Source of the DNA: Phaeosaccion multiseriatum | Lineage: Eukaryota > Ochrophyta, other classes | Assembly (NCBI GenBank): GCA_965112735.1 | Contig: OZ218952.1 | Span: 2,108,001 to 2,172,000 of the forward strand | Reading direction: 5' to 3' | Length of the DNA stretch: 64,000 bases | In this document: piece by piece, positions 60,529-64,000 of the stretch | Layout: the number at the start of each line of letters is the position of its first letter | Position numbering within the stretch: the first letter of the stretch is position 1 | Translations under genes and position numbers: made by a program | Notes under the pieces: generated by a model | Told to the model about the DNA's origin: nothing | What the model saw: only the letters and a program-made list of their open reading frames with translations | The model's database searches: none

Positions 60529-60820
60529 CTTTTAGTAGGCTCATGTCATGTACTGGATAGAGTGAGATGGATGGAACTGGCAGAGATCATGGGCGACTTT
60601 TAGTAGGCTCATGTCATGCACTGGATAGAGTGAGATGGATGGATAGAGATCATGGGCGACTTTTTAGTAGGCTCATGTCATGCACTGGATAGAGTGAGAT
60701 GGATGGATAGAGATCATGGGCGACTTGTAGTAGGCTCATGTCATCCCCCCTACTGATGGATGGAGCTGGCAGAGATCATGGGCGACTTTTAATAGGCCCA
60801 TGTCATGCTCTTGTAATATC
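60486..60820. repeat. Tandem duplication of the ABC-F gene end, about 5 copies of ~68 bp
   Basis: The block GATGGATGGAGCTGGCAGAG followed by ATCATGGGCGACTTTTAG (the last codons and stop of the ABC-F gene) and CTCATGTCATGCACTGGATA is repeated down to about 60820. Later copies lose part of the coding piece. Confidence 0.92.
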
Positions 60821-61139
60821 TAATGAAGGGGATAGATGGCAGATCGATATTCACCTTCTGATGTTGTGTGCTGGATGGAGCTGGATGGTCATGTGATATG
60901 GTCAGAGCTGAGGGTGGGGGGGGGGGGGGTCGCCCTTCTTTTCCTTTCCTTTTGTTTGGGACTGCTTTTGTATTTTACCATTTTGAAGGAAGATAGGTTC
61001 TACAATATATCACCTTATGTAAGTCATTTCACTACTCTTGCTCAAGTTCCCGAGGTGTTTTTGTATGGCAAGGGCATGATTTTTTACAAGCAGGGAAGGC
61101 CATTCTTCTCCATTGATTAAGGGCTGCACCCAGTTACGC

Positions 61140-61197
<58 letters not shown>

Positions 61198-62417
61198 ATA
61201 TACCGCCCCCATCCATTGAAGGGTACTTACTGTAAAGGGGGAGGGAGGGGTAGAGTACAGGGATTGAGGCAGCTTGGCGGAGGAGGGTATCAGCGCTGAA
61301 GCAACTCAACAGATGGTGACAACTAAACGGGGGTGTTTCCGTCTCTCCCCGTGAGATGGCAACTCACTCCGAGTGGGCCAGTAGGGGAGGCTGTGCAGAC
61401 TGTGCGGCCCCCATCCACTGCCATCTCCACCCCTCCCCCATTCACCAATCGCCGAACAGTACGTAAGCTGAAGTTGAACATCCCATTGTCTCAAGAGGTT
61501 CGAGGAGACGTCGATTAACAGCAGACAAAGGAGTGACGTAGGTAAGTGCTAATCAATTCAATTCAAGTCATTCATTCATTCATTCATTCAATGTGGGAGT
61601 GAAAAAGAGTACTCCATTGCGATGAGCACGTATCGTAGAGGATGGTGGAGATGCGTCCTGACACCTGACACCATGCAAGCTCCCTTTCATTGGCTTGGCG
61701 GCACTCACACACCGCCTTCTCAGGCGAGCACCCCTATCAGCAGTTGGTGATACAGCAGCTGTTGATTTATCAGCCAAACAGGTGGGCTGACGCTTGGCTG
61801 CCTGCCACCCTCTCCCTCCCTCCCTCCCTCCCTCCCTCCCTCCCTCCCTCCCTCCCTCCCTCCCTCCCTCCCTCCCTCCCTCCCTCCCTCCCTCCCTCCC
61901 TCCCTCCCTCCCTCCCTCCCTCCCTCCATCCATCCATCCATCCATCCATCCCTCCCTCCAGCCTCTACTCCTCCTGCTACTACTCGTCGCGTGCAGGCAA
62001 AACTTGTTGGTAGGGTAGGCACCGCTGCCGCTTCCCTGCAGCGTGACGCGAATCGTGACGGCGAAGCTTTGGCGTCGTCGGAGAGCTAAGTGCATTGCCT
62101 CCCTTTCCGTTCCACAGTTGCACGACCGCACAGCCTCCAGCCAGTATGCTGCCCTCATTCCTCTTGCCACACAGCCCAAAGGAGGGGAGGGATCGAAACA
62201 CCCCGCTCTCCCCACATATCCCCGGCTCCGCCTTTCTTACTTTAAAAATTAAATGCGAACAGTTTCTTTCCTTCTTTCCTCTTTATTTATTTCAGCTGAT
62301 TTACTTTCTTTTGTACTTTCCCCTTCCCCCCGCCCCTCGGAAGAAGCGGCGGCACGAGGCCATGGCCCAGAGCGGCGAAATGTGAACAATTACACCCTCC
62401 CCGCATTGAATGTTGTG

Positions 62418-62504
<87 letters not shown>

Positions 62505-62933
62505 CATCGTCATCGTCTTTTCAAACTCCTTCCCCTCCCACTCAAGAAGCATCCTCTCCTCGCACTCAAGAAGCGAAGCACCCTTTCATCGCTACGACCC
62601 TCCAAACTCTCGCGTAGCCTTCCTTCCTTCCTTCCTTCCTTCCCTCTTTCATTCCTTCCTCCCCCCCCCGCCCCCTCCCTCCCTCCTTCCTTCCTTCCTT
62701 TCTTCCCTCCTTCCCTCCCTCCTTCCTTCCTTCCTTCCTTCCTTCCTTCCTTCCTTCCTTCTTTCTTTCTTTCTTTCCTTCCTCCTCGCTTCTACGCGCT
62801 GGTGCCTTCACCAGCTCTCTCTCTCCCTGACCGATTACTGGAACACTGCCTCCCTGGTAGCCATAAGCAGATACTTCGAAATGTGAAGAAAGGGCTCTTC
62901 CCCCCCCCCTCGGGACAGGACAGGCTCCTCTCT
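60529..62933. other. 2.4-kb intergenic region between ABC-F and the kinase gene
   Basis: I recognise no gene. Contents: duplicated gene ends to 60820, a G run at 60916-60929, an (AT)n/(GT)n run at 61140-61201, the 72-bp dispersed element at 61355-61425, motif M2 at about 61739-61757, a (CCCT)n array at 61806-61926, a (CAT)n array at 62419-62502 and (CCTT)n runs at 62615-62780. The part from 61930 to 62330 is non-repetitive and could hold an unrecognised exon. Confidence 0.5.
61355..61425. repeat. 72-bp dispersed element, copy 2
   Basis: Same sequence as 12433-12504 with scattered changes: begins GATGGCAACTCACTCCGAGT and ends CATCCACTGCCATC. Confidence 0.75.
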
Positions 62934-63307
62934 TTAGAAGTCATTGAAAGGGTCTTCCCCCTCGGGGAGGTCCGGCAGCCGCGGCCCTTCTACGCTGTCG
63001 GGGTATGCGTCAAACTGACTCGTGTCCGTTGGACCTGGGGGAGGAGTTGGCGATGGCAGCGGATGGCAGCGGATGGCAGTGGACGGGTGGTGGATGGCAG
63101 TGGATGACAGTAGATGGCCGTGGATGGCGGTGGATGGCAGTGGATGGCAGTGGACACGCGTGTGGGTGGAGCAAAGAGGTGGGGGGTGAGAGAGGAAGGG
63201 GGAGGGGGGGGGGGCTGACGGGACGAAGCGACACACATGGCATAGAGTACAGCTTCTCTCATTTCTATGATGTACGTAGTGTGTGTTTGCTTGTGTTTGT
63301 GTGTGTT

Positions 63308-63343
<36 letters not shown>

Positions 63344-63367
63344 TGTGTGTGTTTGTGTGTGTGTGTT

Positions 63368-63422
<55 letters not shown>

Positions 63423-63874
63423 CGTCTCACCTGCAACGGGCGGCTTGATGGGCGAGGTGAGGGTTCTTGCCAGCAGGGATTGGAAGTCGAAGCCCGCGAA
63501 CCACTTGTGCGACATAATGTCCGCCGCACCTGAGGGAGCAGGTATATGGGCAGGCATATGGGCAGGGGGGTGGGCAGGCATATGGGCAGGGAGGTGGGCG
63601 GCAGTGGGGGTGGTTGGGGCACGGAGGTGACGTGAGAAGGGACGTAGCACCAGGACACACACGCGCACGCACACGCACACACACGCACACACGTCTTGAA
63701 AATGAGACCGAAACACTACCATTTCCGCCTATAACTGGAACTCAAACTGCACTCAAACTCACCGCCCTTGAGACAGCCGTATCGCTTGGTGAGGTCTGCC
63801 GTGAGGAGCTTCTTGACAAGGTTCTTGGCGTTACGGTCCACGAAGCGAGGGAACACCAGCTTCCCAGCCAATAC
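62934..63874 (-). CDS. PKA-type AGC kinase catalytic subunit, last three exons (5' part outside window)
   Basis: Minus-strand exons 63874-63763, 63529-63431 and 63034-62934 join in frame and encode the last 103 or so residues. The first gives VLAGKLVFPRFVDRNAKNLV and LLTADLTKRYGCLKG, the end of the kinase C-lobe (helices H-I). The second gives GAADIMSHKWFAGFDFQSLL and TLTSPIKPPV. The third gives GPTDTSQFDAYPDS and ends in DPFNDF, the C-terminal hydrophobic motif (FxxF) that docks on the N-lobe of PKA and close relatives. PKA phosphorylates Ser/Thr in basic contexts on release from its cAMP-binding regulatory subunit. ATP-binding and catalytic motifs lie beyond the window, so PKG-like kinases cannot be excluded. 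The DTSxFDxY motif favours PKA. Confidence 0.9.
63050..63160. repeat. Tandem array of motif M1 in a kinase intron
   Basis: About ten copies of GATGGCAGTG or a close variant stand head to tail (mostly a 10- or 20-bp step). On the gene's sense strand this is CCACTGCCATC, ending about 15 bp before the acceptor at 63035. Confidence 0.9.
63270..63420. repeat. (GT)n/(GTTT)n microsatellite in a kinase intron
   Basis: 150 bp of GT with scattered TT, ending 11 bp from the exon edge at 63431. On the gene's sense strand it is (CA)n directly after the donor. Confidence 0.95.
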
Positions 63875-64000
63875 CTGAGGGGGGGCGAGGGGTGAGGAGG
63901 AGGGCGAGGAGGAGGAAGAGGAGGAGGAAGAGGAGGAGGAAGAGGAGGAGGAAGAGGAGCGGGGAAAGGGAAAGGCGGGGGCGGTGTAAGAGTTTGAGAG
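63875..64000. other. Start of a kinase intron cut by the window edge
   Basis: GGA-rich sequence upstream (in gene sense) of the acceptor at 63875; on the sense strand it is (TCC)n. No exon is seen. Confidence 0.6.

Noticed and set aside
62043-62252. Possible small gene in the non-repetitive part of the last intergenic region
   Set aside because: The frame has no recognisable motif, and no splice partners are clear.

Overview
This is nuclear DNA of a eukaryote. Almost every recognisable gene is cut into short exons bounded by GT...AG introns (one is GC...AG), and the exon boundaries given here were placed by keeping reading frame and family similarity across each junction. The best guess is a photosynthetic stramenopile (ochrophyte) or similar alga with a secondary plastid and a flagellated stage. 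The Uup-like ABC-F protein starts with a signal peptide followed by a Phe at the predicted cleavage point (the pattern used to enter complex red plastids), IFT57 implies cilia, and three PPR genes imply organelle RNA metabolism. The species cannot be named from sequence alone.

Layout from left to right: PPR array protein 1 (-, C-terminus off the window); Pelota/Dom34 (-, 8 exons); IFT57 (+, 8 exons); ankyrin protein 1 (+); PPR array protein 2 (-, C-terminus decayed); TRMT11 tRNA methyltransferase subunit (+, 7-8 exons); ADF/cofilin (-, 5 exons); ankyrin protein 2 (+, paralogue of 1); valyl-tRNA synthetase (-, 21 exons, about 10.8 kb); a Tudor-like + C2 + coiled-coil protein (+, 8 exons); an ankyrin protein with a degenerate RING/U-box (+, 3 exons); a patch of relics (ankyrin C-terminus, reverse-transcriptase C-terminus, a 588-bp foldback element); PPR-SMR protein 3 (+); another reverse-transcriptase tail (-); the plastid-type Uup/ABC-F ATPase (+, 17 exons); and the last three exons of a PKA-type AGC kinase (-, 5' part off the window).

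The genes are mostly unrelated housekeeping genes and form no operon. Several support translation: Pelota rescues stalled ribosomes, ValRS charges tRNA, TRMT11 methylates tRNA and Uup/ABC-F acts on ribosomes. Four divergent pairs share short 5' regions.

Introns and intergenic DNA are loaded with simple repeats. Two short dispersed motifs stand out. Motif M1 (GATGGCAGTGGATG) and motif M2 (CAGTTGGTGATACAGCAG) lie in the forward sense orientation just after 5' splice sites and in reverse complement just before 3' splice sites, in many introns of unrelated genes on both strands. In addition, an ABC-F intron is a minisatellite that repeats the gene's own 5' splice site about 24 times. These are the most unusual signals in the window.
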